The notes under the pieces were generated by a model. That model ran no database searches, was not told where the DNA came from, and saw only the letters and a program-made list of their open reading frames with translations. Positions 8,002 to 17,104 of a stretch of DNA of 64,000 nt are shown here, piece by piece. This DNA is from JAGKXB01 sp964498835 (GTDB lineage: Bacteria > Pseudomonadota > Gammaproteobacteria > Burkholderiales > Burkholderiaceae_D): positions 1 through 64,000 of the forward strand of contig CAZCIX010000001.1 in assembly GCA_964498835.1 (NCBI GenBank), written 5' to 3'. The position numbers and the translations under genes were made by a program. Numbering within the stretch: position 1 is the first letter of the stretch; the number at the start of each line of letters is the position of its first letter.

Positions 8002-8095
8002 GTCGTCCTCGAGCGCTCTAGTCCGAGACCCAGTGGCTTTTGGTAGTAAACAACGAAAGACGCTGGGTTCCCGCCTAAACCCGCGGGAACGACGA
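8002..8095 (-). repeat. Dispersed palindromic element, copy B (hisC-mnmE spacer)
   Basis: Same family as the element at 4472-4567 but inverted and more degenerate on its left side (GTCGTCCTCGAGCG instead of CGTCGTCCCCGAGTG). The CCCAGTGGCTTTTGG...CGCTGGGTTCCCGCC core and the right hairpin TTCCCGCC...GCGGGAA with terminal ACGACG are intact. It lies between the divergent genes hisC and mnmE, about 55 bases upstream of hisC and 90 upstream of mnmE. Confidence 0.85.
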
Positions 8096-8187
8096 TGAAT
8101 ATCCAAGTTAAATAAAATTAAATTCTTTGATGAAATTCCGCGCTGCGCAGATAATGCGACACTTCTTGTGCCATTCTAAAATACTTT

Positions 8188-9597
8188 ATGCATCTCGACT
8201 CTTCCCCCATCGCAGCGATCGCGACAGCCCCCGGACGGGGTGGCATTGGCGTAGTTCGTATTTCCGGCAAACAGTTAGCGCCACTTCTTCCCTTGTTATT
8301 AGGAGAAACCCATACCGTAGACTCCCTGCCCGCACGTCATGCCACGTATTTGCCGTTTAAAGGAGCAGATGGCAGCGTGATTGATCAAGGACTGGCAATT
8401 TATTTCCAAGCACCGCATTCGTATACCGGTGAAGACGTGCTGGAATTGCAAGGTCACGGCGGCCCGATCGTGTTACAGATGTTGCTGGCGCGCTGCCTGG
8501 AAGTTGGTCAAAACATGGGTTTGGGTTTACGTTTGGCGGAACCGGGTGAATTTACCCGCCGTGCTTTTCTAAATAACAAACTCGACCTGGCGCAAGCGGA
8601 GGCAGTGGCGGATTTGATTGATGCGTCCACGCAAGCAGCGGCAAAATCGGCATCGCAATCTTTGGCTGGTGCGTTTTCAAAAACCATCCACGTGTTAGTC
8701 GAACAAGTCACGCATTTGCGCATGTTGGTGGAGGCAACGCTGGATTTCCCTGAGGAAGAAATTGATTTCTTGGAAAAATCTAATGCACGCAGTCAATTAA
8801 AAGAAATTCAACAGGCTTTGAGAAACGTCTTCGCCCAAGCCGCGCAAGGCGCTTTGCTGCGCGAAGGCTTGAATGTAGTGTTGGTTGGACAGCCTAATGT
8901 GGGCAAATCTTCTCTACTCAATGCTCTGGCAGGATCCGATGTAGCAATTGTCACACCCATCGCTGGCACTACACGCGACAAAATCACCGAAACCATACAA
9001 ATAGAAGGCATACCACTCAATATCATCGATACCGCCGGGATTCGTTCTTTTGATAGCGACGTAGTAGATGACATTGATGTTGTTGAGCAAATCGGGATAC
9101 AACGCACCTGGGCGGAAGTCGAAAAAGCCGATGTGATCCTGCATTTATTAGACGCAGATTTAGGCCCATCCCAAGCTGACGAAGCCATCATTGCACGCTT
9201 TCCGGAACGCATACCGGTACTACGTGTTTGGAACAAAATAGATTTGTCCGGTCACAAACCCAGTGCCGAAGTGATACAGGACGTCACGCACATCTATCTT
9301 TCCGCCAGCCAGCAAATCGGCATCGGCTTACTACGCAGCGCATTGCTACGCATCGCCGGTTGGCAACAAACCGGCGAATCGCTGTACCTCGCCCGCGAAC
9401 GCCACCTAATCGCCCTCAAAGCCGCCCGCGACCACCTCGACCAAGCCGCACAACACGCCGCGCAAAGCGACCAAGCGTTGGATTTGTTTGCAGAAGAGTT
9501 GCGTTTAACCCAGGAGCACTTAAGCAGCATTACTGGTGAGTTTTCTTCTGATGATTTGTTGGGGGTAATTTTTAGTCGGTTTTGTATTGGGAAGTAA
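8188..9597 (+). CDS. mnmE: tRNA modification GTPase MnmE
   Basis: With MnmG it installs the aminomethyl or carboxymethylaminomethyl group on U34 of certain tRNAs. The 469-residue product has the formyl-THF-binding N-terminal domain (IAAIATAPGRGGIGVVRISG), a helical domain and an inserted G domain with the P-loop GQPNVGKS at residues 234-241, GTTRD, DTAG and NKID. It ends in FCIGK, whose Cys is the conserved family terminus. Transcribed alone, flanked by minus-strand genes. In many relatives it follows yidC near the origin; here its left neighbour is hisC. Confidence 0.97.
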   Translation: MHLDSSPIAAIATAPGRGGIGVVRISGKQLAPLLPLLLGETHTVDSLPARHATYLPFKGADGSVIDQGLAIYFQAPHSYTGEDVLELQGHGGPIVLQMLLARCLEVGQNMGLGLRLAEPGEFTRRAFLNNKLDLAQAEAVADLIDASTQAAAKSASQSLAGAFSKTIHVLVEQVTHLRMLVEATLDFPEEEIDFLEKSNARSQLKEIQQALRNVFAQAAQGALLREGLNVVLVGQPNVGKSSLLNALAGSDVAIVTPIAGTTRDKITETIQIEGIPLNIIDTAGIRSFDSDVVDDIDVVEQIGIQRTWAEVEKADVILHLLDADLGPSQADEAIIARFPERIPVLRVWNKIDLSGHKPSAEVIQDVTHIYLSASQQIGIGLLRSALLRIAGWQQTGESLYLARERHLIALKAARDHLDQAAQHAAQSDQALDLFAEELRLTQEHLSSITGEFSSDDLLGVIFSRFCIGK

Positions 9598-9616
9598 ATT
9601 GCTCAAATCCGAAAAC

Positions 9617-11194
9617 TCAATGCCCAATCTCCACACTCACCCTAGCCTTCGGCCTGGTCATCCACACCACGATCACCAACGCAAAGAATGAACAAGCGGA
9701 GTACAAAAAGAACTCATTGGTTGCCAACATGTAGCTCTGTGCATTGATGGTGCGTTCTACTACGCCATACGCTTGTTCTAGCGACAAACCACCGGCTTGC
9801 AGGGTTTCTAAATAGCTACGTGAAATGCTGGAAAAGGGCGTCACGTTTTCCATCAAGCGGGCGTGGTGTGCGGATGCCAGATGTTCCCATAACGTCACGC
9901 TGATGGCGGTGCCCATGGCGGCGCCTAAGGTGCGTAAAAAGTTGGATAAGCCCGACGCAGCAGCCATGTGGTCTGGCGTGATGTTGGAGAGCATCAGGGT
10001 TTGAATCGGAATAAAAAAGCAGGCCATGCCTATACCTTGTACCAGACGAGGGCTAATGATGTTCCAGAAACCGACATCTAGCGACATAAAGCTATTCCAC
10101 ACCGACACACCACCCATGACCAAAAAGGCAAAAGTGGCTAAAACGCGTAGATTGAGCTTGGCGACATTTTTACCAATAATTGGCGACAAGATGAGAGTAA
10201 AAATCCCAATCGGCGCCATCGCCATACCAGCTTGCGCGGCGGTGTAGCCCATCACTGTTTGTAGCCATAACGGAAAAACGACGACCGAGCCAAAATAGGT
10301 CATAAAGCCGACGGAAAGCAAGATCACGCCGTAGCGGAAATTTAAATCCTTGAACAAAGATAAATCCACGATGGGATGTTTGGCCGTCAAGGTCCAGGCG
10401 ATAAAAAAGGTCAGTGCCACAACAGCAATTACAGCGAGAGAAACGATAAAGGAGGAAGCGAACCAGTCGTAGTCCTTGCCAATTTCCAACATCAATTGCA
10501 AACAACCAATCCCCACGACCATGAGGCCTAAGCCGACCCAGTCGAGTGAGACTTTTTGAGTGGCAGAATCCCGCCCACGCATTAACATGCTGATGGTAGC
10601 AGCGCCAAATAAGCCAATCGGAATATTGATTAAGAAAATCCACGACCAGTGGTAGTTATCGCTGATATAGCCGCCCAACAAAGGTCCACAAATCGGCGCC
10701 AAAATCACCGTCATCGCCCATAGCCCCATGGCAGCGCCTCGCTTTTCTGGCGGAAAATTACGCACCATCAGGGTTTGTGAAAGCGGCACCATCGGGCCAG
10801 ATACCAATCCTTGTAGCAAACGAAATCCCACCAACATAGGCAAGTTGGTAGAAAAAGCCGCCAGCGTGGACATCAAGGTAAATGCCAACACAGACATAAC
10901 GAACAATTTGACCTCACCCAAGCGCCGCGCCAACCAACCCGTTAATGGCACCGAGATCGCCGCCGCCACGGAATAAGCACTGATAATCCAAGTGCCCTGG
11001 CTGGTTGACACACCCAGCGCACCAGCAATAGTAGGAATGGACACGTTAGCGATCGTAATGTCGAGAATCTCCATAAAAGTCGACATAGATGCAGCGATTG
11101 CCAGCCAAATCAGCATTGGCCCTTTGAGTGGTGGCAAGGCGCCGACGGACGTATTGATTGCTGCAGTAGAAGCGGCAGAAGTGGAAGTCGACAT
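9617..11194 (-). CDS. emrB: DHA2-type MFS multidrug transporter (EmrB-like)
   Basis: Inner-membrane proton-driven drug exporter, expected to work with the EmrA-like adaptor encoded upstream and an outer-membrane channel. The 525-residue protein has about 14 hydrophobic segments, MEILDITIANVSIPTIAG in helix 1 (DHA2 motif D1), GWLARRLG between helices 2 and 3 and FRLLQGLVSGPMVPLSQ (motif with R and G). Transcribed after emrA, but the 184-base spacer holds a palindromic element. No TolC-type gene is nearby. Confidence 0.92.
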   Translation of the reverse strand: MSTSTSAASTAAINTSVGALPPLKGPMLIWLAIAASMSTFMEILDITIANVSIPTIAGALGVSTSQGTWIISAYSVAAAISVPLTGWLARRLGEVKLFVMSVLAFTLMSTLAAFSTNLPMLVGFRLLQGLVSGPMVPLSQTLMVRNFPPEKRGAAMGLWAMTVILAPICGPLLGGYISDNYHWSWIFLINIPIGLFGAATISMLMRGRDSATQKVSLDWVGLGLMVVGIGCLQLMLEIGKDYDWFASSFIVSLAVIAVVALTFFIAWTLTAKHPIVDLSLFKDLNFRYGVILLSVGFMTYFGSVVVFPLWLQTVMGYTAAQAGMAMAPIGIFTLILSPIIGKNVAKLNLRVLATFAFLVMGGVSVWNSFMSLDVGFWNIISPRLVQGIGMACFFIPIQTLMLSNITPDHMAAASGLSNFLRTLGAAMGTAISVTLWEHLASAHHARLMENVTPFSSISRSYLETLQAGGLSLEQAYGVVERTINAQSYMLATNEFFLYSACSFFALVIVVWMTRPKARVSVEIGH

Positions 11195-11268
11195 GCTTAG
11201 CTCTTGTAAATGATCAAATTACTTTAAATATTCCAGCACCGTCGTTCCCAGTACCGTAACCCTCAGCA

Positions 11269-11364
11269 CCGTCGTCCCCGAGTGTCTTAGTCGGGGACCC
11301 AGCGTCTTTTATGAGCAAACAACGAAAGCCACTGGGTTCCCGCCTACCCCTGCGGGAACGACGG
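11269..11364 (-). repeat. Dispersed palindromic element, copy C (emrA-emrB spacer)
   Basis: Inverted relative to the copy at 4472: CCGTCGTCCCCGAGTG...TCGGGGAC, then CCCAGCGTCTTTT...AAGCCACTGGG and TTCCCGCC...GCGGGAACGACGG. A partial extra end (ACCGTCGTTCCCAGTACCG) lies just left of it at about 11239-11257, as though a second copy had been mostly lost. Situated between emrA and emrB, so an emrAB transcript would carry these hairpins. Confidence 0.9.
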
Positions 11365-11378
11365 GAGGTTTGGTTTAT

Positions 11379-12545
11379 TTACTTTAAATTCGCCGCAATC
11401 AAGGCATCAATTTTTGCTTGCGCTTTGCTATTGAAGGTGGCCAATGGATCTGTGTACACACTTAAAGTTGGCGCTAATTTTTGTTGGTTGTTGGCGGATG
11501 TTGATACTTGTTTATGCAAATTCACCTCAACATGCATCGACAAACCAATCCGCAATGGATGCGCTGCTAGTTGTTTGGCATCTAAAGCAATCCTTACTGG
11601 CACGCGCTGCACGACTTTGATCCAGTTACCGGTAGCATTTTGTGCGGGCAACAAGGCAAACGCTGCGCCTGTTCCTGCCGCAAAGCCGACGACTTTGCCG
11701 CTATATTCCACCTGGCTACCGTACAAATCGGCGGTGAGTGTGACAGGTTGGCCGATCTGCATTTTGCGCAATTGTCCTTCTTTAAAATTGGCATCTACCC
11801 ACAATTGATCAGGCGCCACAATTGCCATTGCTGGCGTACCTGCATTCACGCGTTGCCCGACTTGCGCGTTGCGTTTGACTACCTGCCCGCCAATCGGTGC
11901 ATACAAGGTCGTACGTTCTTGCGCCAGCAAAGCTTCGCGCACGCGCGCTGCCGCGCCTTGCACATTTGGATGCTGCGCCACGCTTGTACCCCGTGTGAGC
12001 GCCTGGTTGGCTGTGAGCTGTTCCTGCGCAACCGCTACTGCTGCTTTCGCTGCGACAACGGTACTTTGCGCATGCCGAATTTCTTCCTCAGCAATCGCCC
12101 CCGTTCCCGCCAAACGTTGGCGTTGTACCAAGTCATCTTGCGCGCGTTTTAACTCTGTCTGGCGTACAGTCAGATTGGCATTACCCTGCAAGGTCGAGGC
12201 ATAAAGGGTACGCACTTGACGCACAGTCTGTGCCAACGCCGCTTCAGCTTGTGCCAATGCGACGTTGACGTCCCCGGTATCCAAACGCATCAGCACTTGT
12301 CCTGGCTTCACCACGTCGGTGTCATCAGCGTAAATTTGCGTCACAGTGCCAGCAATTTGCGGCGTGATTTGCACCACATTGCCTTGCACGTATGCATCAT
12401 CTGTTTCTTCTACATAACGAGCAAACAAGGCCCAATCCAGCCACCATCCCAAGCCGATCAGCGCAAAAATCGTCGCAATCACACGCAAAATCTTTTGACG
12501 TTTGCTGGTTTCTGGTTTTGCCATTGCGGTCGTTGTGTCACTCAT
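11379..12545 (-). CDS. emrA: HlyD-family membrane fusion protein (EmrA-like)
   Basis: Periplasmic adaptor of a tripartite drug efflux system. The 388-residue protein has a single N-terminal transmembrane segment (ILRVIATIFALIGLGWWLDW), the biotinyl-lipoyl-like motif YVQGNVVQITPQIAGTV, a predicted alpha-helical coiled-coil hairpin at about residues 95-200 and the second lipoyl half with LYAPIGGQVVKRNAQVG. It starts 20 bases after the emrR stop, so the two are surely co-transcribed. Confidence 0.93.
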   Translation of the reverse strand: MSDTTTAMAKPETSKRQKILRVIATIFALIGLGWWLDWALFARYVEETDDAYVQGNVVQITPQIAGTVTQIYADDTDVVKPGQVLMRLDTGDVNVALAQAEAALAQTVRQVRTLYASTLQGNANLTVRQTELKRAQDDLVQRQRLAGTGAIAEEEIRHAQSTVVAAKAAVAVAQEQLTANQALTRGTSVAQHPNVQGAAARVREALLAQERTTLYAPIGGQVVKRNAQVGQRVNAGTPAMAIVAPDQLWVDANFKEGQLRKMQIGQPVTLTADLYGSQVEYSGKVVGFAAGTGAAFALLPAQNATGNWIKVVQRVPVRIALDAKQLAAHPLRIGLSMHVEVNLHKQVSTSANNQQKLAPTLSVYTDPLATFNSKAQAKIDALIAANLK

Positions 12546-12565
12546 GATTTCCCTGTGAATTTAAA

Positions 12566-13009
12566 TCAAGCATTAGCCGTCATGCGACGCAAAAAATCTT
12601 TAAATTGCGCCAACTCTGTTTCTGTAAAGTCACGCAAATGATGATTCAACACATCCACCGCAACTTGCATCATCTGATCCGCCAACTCTTTACCCTTATC
12701 TGTCAACAACACTTTGACTATCCGTCGGTCTTCACTACTACGGACGCGTTCCAAAAAACCTTTTCCTTCCAAGCGATCCAACATACGCGTCATCGCCCCC
12801 GCATCCGTCATCATCTCCCGCGCCAAATCCGCAGCGGTATCTGCATGCCCGTGCAAGAGCCGCAAAAAAATTCCAAACTGTGCATGCGTCATATCAAACG
12901 CCGCCAAAGCACGATCAATGCTTAGCGTCAATTGACAACCAGCCCTCTTAAGTAAAAAACCAATGCTTTCTTCGGGGGTGTAGTTTTGGAGGGTGTAGTG
13001 CAGAAGCAT
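12566..13009 (-). CDS. emrR: MarR-family transcriptional regulator (EmrR/MprA-like)
   Basis: Winged-helix repressor of 147 residues. Helix-turn-helix region DTAADLAREMMTDAGAMTRMLDRLEGKGFLER and wing RSSEDRRIVKVLLTDKG are typical of MarR proteins. First gene of emrRAB, the arrangement of E. coli mprA-emrAB; by analogy it would repress its own operon until a ligand binds. A 12-base inverted repeat covers the -10 of the likely promoter 31 bases upstream (13040-13074). Confidence 0.92.
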   Translation of the reverse strand: MLLHYTLQNYTPEESIGFLLKRAGCQLTLSIDRALAAFDMTHAQFGIFLRLLHGHADTAADLAREMMTDAGAMTRMLDRLEGKGFLERVRSSEDRRIVKVLLTDKGKELADQMMQVAVDVLNHHLRDFTETELAQFKDFLRRMTANA

Positions 13010-13039
13010 AAAAAATAGTGAAAATAGGGAGCGGTCACA

Positions 13040-13082
13040 TTAATTGACTAGACATTATATGCCTAGGCAATTAATTTTACAA
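13040..13082 (-). promoter_or_regulatory. emrRAB promoter with overlapping MarR-type operator
   Basis: On the minus strand, TTGTAA (13082-13077) and TATAAT (13059-13054) are 17 bases apart. The arms TTAATTGACTAG (13040-13051) and CTAGGCAATTAA (13063-13074) match at 11 of 12 positions with an 11-base centre that contains the -10. A regulator bound to this dyad would cover the -10. That it is the EmrR operator is inference from position and the family's autoregulation. Confidence 0.65.
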
Positions 13083-13125
13083 ATGACCAGTATTGGAGAG
13101 CAAGGTAATACGAAAAAACTTAAAA

Positions 13126-13221
13126 CCGTCGTCCCCGACTGCTTTAGTCGGGGACCTAGTGGCCTTTAGTCGTAAACAGAGAAAAACACTGGGTTCCCAC
13201 CTAAACCCTCGGGAACAACGA
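13126..13221 (-). repeat. Dispersed palindromic element, copy D (emrR-kup spacer)
   Basis: CCGTCGTCCCCGACTGCTTTAGTCGGGGAC left hairpin, a CCTAGTGGCC...ACACTGGG core and a decayed right arm (TTCCCACC...TCGGGAACAACG), inverted relative to the copy at 4472. It sits upstream of emrR and 3' of kup, outside the proposed emrR operator. Confidence 0.88.
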
Positions 13222-13250
13222 AGGTTAATCGACAATCTCGGTTGAAATAT

Positions 13251-15140
13251 CTAAATTTCGACCTGAGTGCCTAATTCAATGACCCGATTAGACGGAATAT
13301 GATAATAGTCAGCCGCACCACGCGCATTACGTGACATCGCAACGAACAAATGTTCCCGCCACGGCGCCATACCGGCATCTGGTGTGGCAATTAATGTTTG
13401 GCGTGCAATGAAGAATGAGGTCGTCATCATCTCAAACTCCAATCCGGCCTCGTTAGATTGCGTTAATACTTGTGGAATGTGTGGCTCGTCTTTGAAGCCA
13501 TAATGCAAGTTCATCTGATAACAATTATGGCCAAGATCCTGGATACGTATCCTTTCTGCAGCAGGTACCCAGGGCACTTCATGAATATAAACGGTTAAAA
13601 AAACCACACGCTCATGCAATATTTTGTTGTGCGACAAATTGTGCAGCATCGCATGAGGTACTCCGTCGCTTTCACCGCGTAAGAAAACCGCTGTACCTGG
13701 CACACGTGTCAAACTTGCACTGAATAAAGAGGTTAAAAAATCCTCAAGCGGAATAGCATGTTTCTGTAAATTTTCAAACACCAATTCACGACCACGCTTC
13801 CAAGTCAACATGATGGTCAACAAACACATACCCAACAATAATGGGAACCAACCACCATGCAATATCTTCAAGACATTCGAAGAAAAAAGCGTGGCATCAA
13901 TCATCAGAAAAAATCCAGTCGCTGCCCAGCATAAAAAAATGTTGTATCGCCAGCGGTAGCGAATAACGAAAAAAGTCAGAACAGTCGTGGCCAACATTGT
14001 TCCCGTTACGGCGATACCGTAGGCAGCAGCAAGATTTTCTGATGATGTAAAACCAATGACAGCAATTACTACAATGATCAATTGCAGCCAATTAATCAGA
14101 GGAATATAAATTTGACCAATTTGACTAGCAGAAGTGTGGATGATTTTCATCCTTGGTAAGAAACCAAGCGCAATCGCCTGCTTTGTCATCGAAAACGTAC
14201 CTGAAATTGTTGCCTGTGAGGCAATCACGGTGGCAATCGTTGATAAAATGACTAAGGGATAAATACTCCAAGCACCAAGTTGCTGATAAAAGGGATTGGA
14301 GATTGCCGCCGGATTCGATAATAACAAAGCACCTTGCCCAAGGTAATTTAAAGCAAGAGCAGGAAAAGTCATACCAGCCCATGCCAAGCGTATGGGCTTT
14401 TTACCAAAATGCCCCATATCCGCATACAACGCTTCAGCACCAGTAAATGCCAACACCACGGCACCAAGGGCGATAAATGCAATAAAACGATTTTGATTTA
14501 GAAAAGACAAGGCATGCAAAGGATTGAGTGCAGTCAAAATCTCTGGCGCTTTCAGAATATTAATGACGCCCATGACAGCCAAGCTGACAAACCAAATAAT
14601 CATTATCGGGCCAAACCATTTACCTATACCTTCGGTACCACGTGATTGGAGTGCATATAGAGCAACCAATACCAACACCGTTAACGGCACAACATAGGGT
14701 TTGAATGCAGGTGTTGCGACTTCTAACCCCTCAATCGCGGATAACACCGAAATTGCCGGCGTAATAATGCTATCACCATAAAAAAGAGAAGCACCAAATA
14801 CACCTATTAACATTAATGGATAATGCCAACGCGATGTTTTGCTTACGGAAGACAAGGCCAATGACATTAAGGCCATGATGCCGCCCTCGCCACGATTATT
14901 GGCCCGTAAAACCAACGTGACATACTTGAGGGAAACAATAATAATCAAGCCCCACACTATTAAAGATACGATACCGAATAGGTTACTAGGATTCAGCATC
15001 AGACCATGCTCTGGAGCAAATACCGCTTTCATCGTGTACAAGGGACTAGTACCAATATCACCGTAGACAATACCAATCGCGGCAATAGTTAATGCAGCCA
15101 AACTGCTTTTGTGATTTTCTGAGGACAAGGGAACACCCAT
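13251..15140 (-). CDS. kup: Kup-type potassium uptake permease
   Basis: Inner-membrane proton-coupled potassium importer. The 629-residue product contains the family signatures GIVYGDIGTSPLYT near the N-terminus and NRGEGGIMAL, about 12 hydrophobic segments, and a hydrophilic C-terminal domain from about residue 450. I chose the ATG at 15140 (MGVPLSSEN), which gives a length near that of E. coli Kup; an in-frame TTG at 15206 would add 22 residues. Single gene, divergent from ettA. Confidence 0.94.
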   Translation of the reverse strand: MGVPLSSENHKSSLAALTIAAIGIVYGDIGTSPLYTMKAVFAPEHGLMLNPSNLFGIVSLIVWGLIIIVSLKYVTLVLRANNRGEGGIMALMSLALSSVSKTSRWHYPLMLIGVFGASLFYGDSIITPAISVLSAIEGLEVATPAFKPYVVPLTVLVLVALYALQSRGTEGIGKWFGPIMIIWFVSLAVMGVINILKAPEILTALNPLHALSFLNQNRFIAFIALGAVVLAFTGAEALYADMGHFGKKPIRLAWAGMTFPALALNYLGQGALLLSNPAAISNPFYQQLGAWSIYPLVILSTIATVIASQATISGTFSMTKQAIALGFLPRMKIIHTSASQIGQIYIPLINWLQLIIVVIAVIGFTSSENLAAAYGIAVTGTMLATTVLTFFVIRYRWRYNIFLCWAATGFFLMIDATLFSSNVLKILHGGWFPLLLGMCLLTIMLTWKRGRELVFENLQKHAIPLEDFLTSLFSASLTRVPGTAVFLRGESDGVPHAMLHNLSHNKILHERVVFLTVYIHEVPWVPAAERIRIQDLGHNCYQMNLHYGFKDEPHIPQVLTQSNEAGLEFEMMTTSFFIARQTLIATPDAGMAPWREHLFVAMSRNARGAADYYHIPSNRVIELGTQVEI

Positions 15141-15406
15141 GGTTGTTATGGTGCGTCGCACAATAAAATAGCGCTTAATAAAAAGCAAGGATATTTTTAG
15201 TTGCAATAAGAATCATACTACTATTGCTCATTTACAATTGTTCTGGTGCAATGTTTTTATGCATCTCATTTCCAGCTTATGCCAATAAAATGTCCATAAA
15301 ACGTTCTTCTACAGTGATCGGTTCATATCGGTTATTCTGGCGGCTTTCATTTTCGTAGCTTGTAGTAACTTCTTTTACACTCATTAAATTAATACACAGT
15401 CTCTCT

Positions 15407-17074
15407 ATGGCAAATTACGTATACACCATGAACCGCGTGGGCAAAATTGTTGCCTCTAAGCGTCAAATCCTAAAAGATATTTCTCTCTCTTTTTTCCCTG
15501 GCGCAAAAATCGGCGTGCTAGGAATTAATGGTTCTGGTAAGTCAACTTTACTTAAAATTATGGCTGGCCTTGATAAAGAAATTCAGGGCGAAGCAATCCC
15601 CATGCCTAACTTGAATATTGGTTATTTACCACAAGAGCCGCTGCTTGATCCGACACAAACCGTGCGTCAAGCTGTGGAAAGTGGTTTGGGTGAAGTATTT
15701 GAGGCACGTACAAAGCTAGATGCAATTTATGCCGCTTATGCTGAACCAGATGCGGATTTTGATGCTTTGGCGGTTGAACAAGGACGACTGGAAGCAATTA
15801 TTTCAGCTTCTGCTGGTGACAATATTGAATTACAACTAGAAATGGCCGCTGATGCATTACGCCTACCAGCGTGGGATGCCATGATCGGTGTATTGTCTGG
15901 TGGGGAAAAACGCCGCGTCGCTTTGTGCCGTTTATTGCTTTCTAAACCAGACATGTTGCTGCTGGATGAGCCAACCAACCATTTGGATGCGGAATCGGTT
16001 GATTGGTTGGAACAATTCTTATTGCGTTTCCCTGGCACCGTGGTTGCTATTACCCACGATCGCTACTTCCTGGATAATGCCGCAGAATGGATTTTGGAGT
16101 TGGATCGTGGCCATGGCATTCCATGGAAAGGCAATTACAGCTCGTGGCTAGAACAAAAAGCTAATCGATTAAAACAGGAAGAAGCAAACGAATCGTCACG
16201 CCAAAAAACAATCGCAAAAGAGTTGGAATGGGTACGTCAAAATCCAAAAGGTCGACAAGCTAAAAGCAAAGCGCGTTTGGCACGTTTTAATGAGTTGAGC
16301 GAACACGAATATCAAAAACGTAATGAAACTCAAGAAATTTTTATCCCAGTTGCAGAACGTTTAGGCAACGAAGTTATTGAGTTCAAAAATGTGTCCAAGG
16401 CATTTGGCGATCGCTTATTAATCGATCAGTTAAGTTTCAAAATTCCTGCTGGTGCTATTGTTGGCATCATCGGACCAAATGGTGCAGGGAAATCTACTCT
16501 GTTCAAAATGATCACTGGCAAAGAGCAACCGGATAGTGGAGAGGTTATTATCGGAAAAACAGCCAAAATTTCCATCGTCGATCAATCACGTGAATCATTG
16601 GAAGATAACAAAACTGTCTTTGAAGATGTCTGCGGTGGCGCGGATACCTTAACCGTTGGTCGTTTTGAAATGCCATCCCGCGCTTATCTAGGACGTTTTA
16701 ATTTCAAAGGTGGCGATCAACAAAAAACTGTTGGCCAATTATCCGGTGGTGAACGTGGACGATTACATTTGGCAAAAACCTTGCTACAAGGCGGTAACGT
16801 GTTGTTACTAGATGAGCCGTCGAATGATCTAGACGTAGAAACCCTGCGTGCATTGGAAGATGCATTGCTGGAATTTGCTGGTAGCGTAATGGTCATTTCG
16901 CATGATCGTTGGTTCTTGGACAGAATCGCGACGCATATTTTGGCGTTTGAAGGCCAATCTCAAGTCACCTTCTTCGATGGAAATTACCAAGAATATGAAG
17001 CCGACAAGAAGAAGCGACTAGGTGAAGAAGGGGCTAAACCAAAAAGAATACGTTACAAACCATTAACATATTAA
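15407..17074 (+). CDS. ettA: Energy-dependent translational throttle protein EttA (ABC-F)
   Basis: Soluble ABC-F ATPase that binds the ribosomal E site and gates early elongation by ATP/ADP ratio. The 555-residue protein has two nucleotide-binding domains: GINGSGKST with LSGGEKRRVALCRLL and LLLDEPTNHLD, then GPNGAGKST with LSGGERGRLHLAK and LLLDEPSNDLD, joined by the basic linker with RQNPKGRQAKSKARL. The N-terminus MANYVYTMNRVGK is characteristic of EttA rather than of Uup. The 266 bases upstream to the kup start hold no gene. Confidence 0.96.
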   Translation: MANYVYTMNRVGKIVASKRQILKDISLSFFPGAKIGVLGINGSGKSTLLKIMAGLDKEIQGEAIPMPNLNIGYLPQEPLLDPTQTVRQAVESGLGEVFEARTKLDAIYAAYAEPDADFDALAVEQGRLEAIISASAGDNIELQLEMAADALRLPAWDAMIGVLSGGEKRRVALCRLLLSKPDMLLLDEPTNHLDAESVDWLEQFLLRFPGTVVAITHDRYFLDNAAEWILELDRGHGIPWKGNYSSWLEQKANRLKQEEANESSRQKTIAKELEWVRQNPKGRQAKSKARLARFNELSEHEYQKRNETQEIFIPVAERLGNEVIEFKNVSKAFGDRLLIDQLSFKIPAGAIVGIIGPNGAGKSTLFKMITGKEQPDSGEVIIGKTAKISIVDQSRESLEDNKTVFEDVCGGADTLTVGRFEMPSRAYLGRFNFKGGDQQKTVGQLSGGERGRLHLAKTLLQGGNVLLLDEPSNDLDVETLRALEDALLEFAGSVMVISHDRWFLDRIATHILAFEGQSQVTFFDGNYQEYEADKKKRLGEEGAKPKRIRYKPLTY

Positions 17075-17104
17075 TTTATTAATCTATTAATATTTCGCAT
17101 TAAT

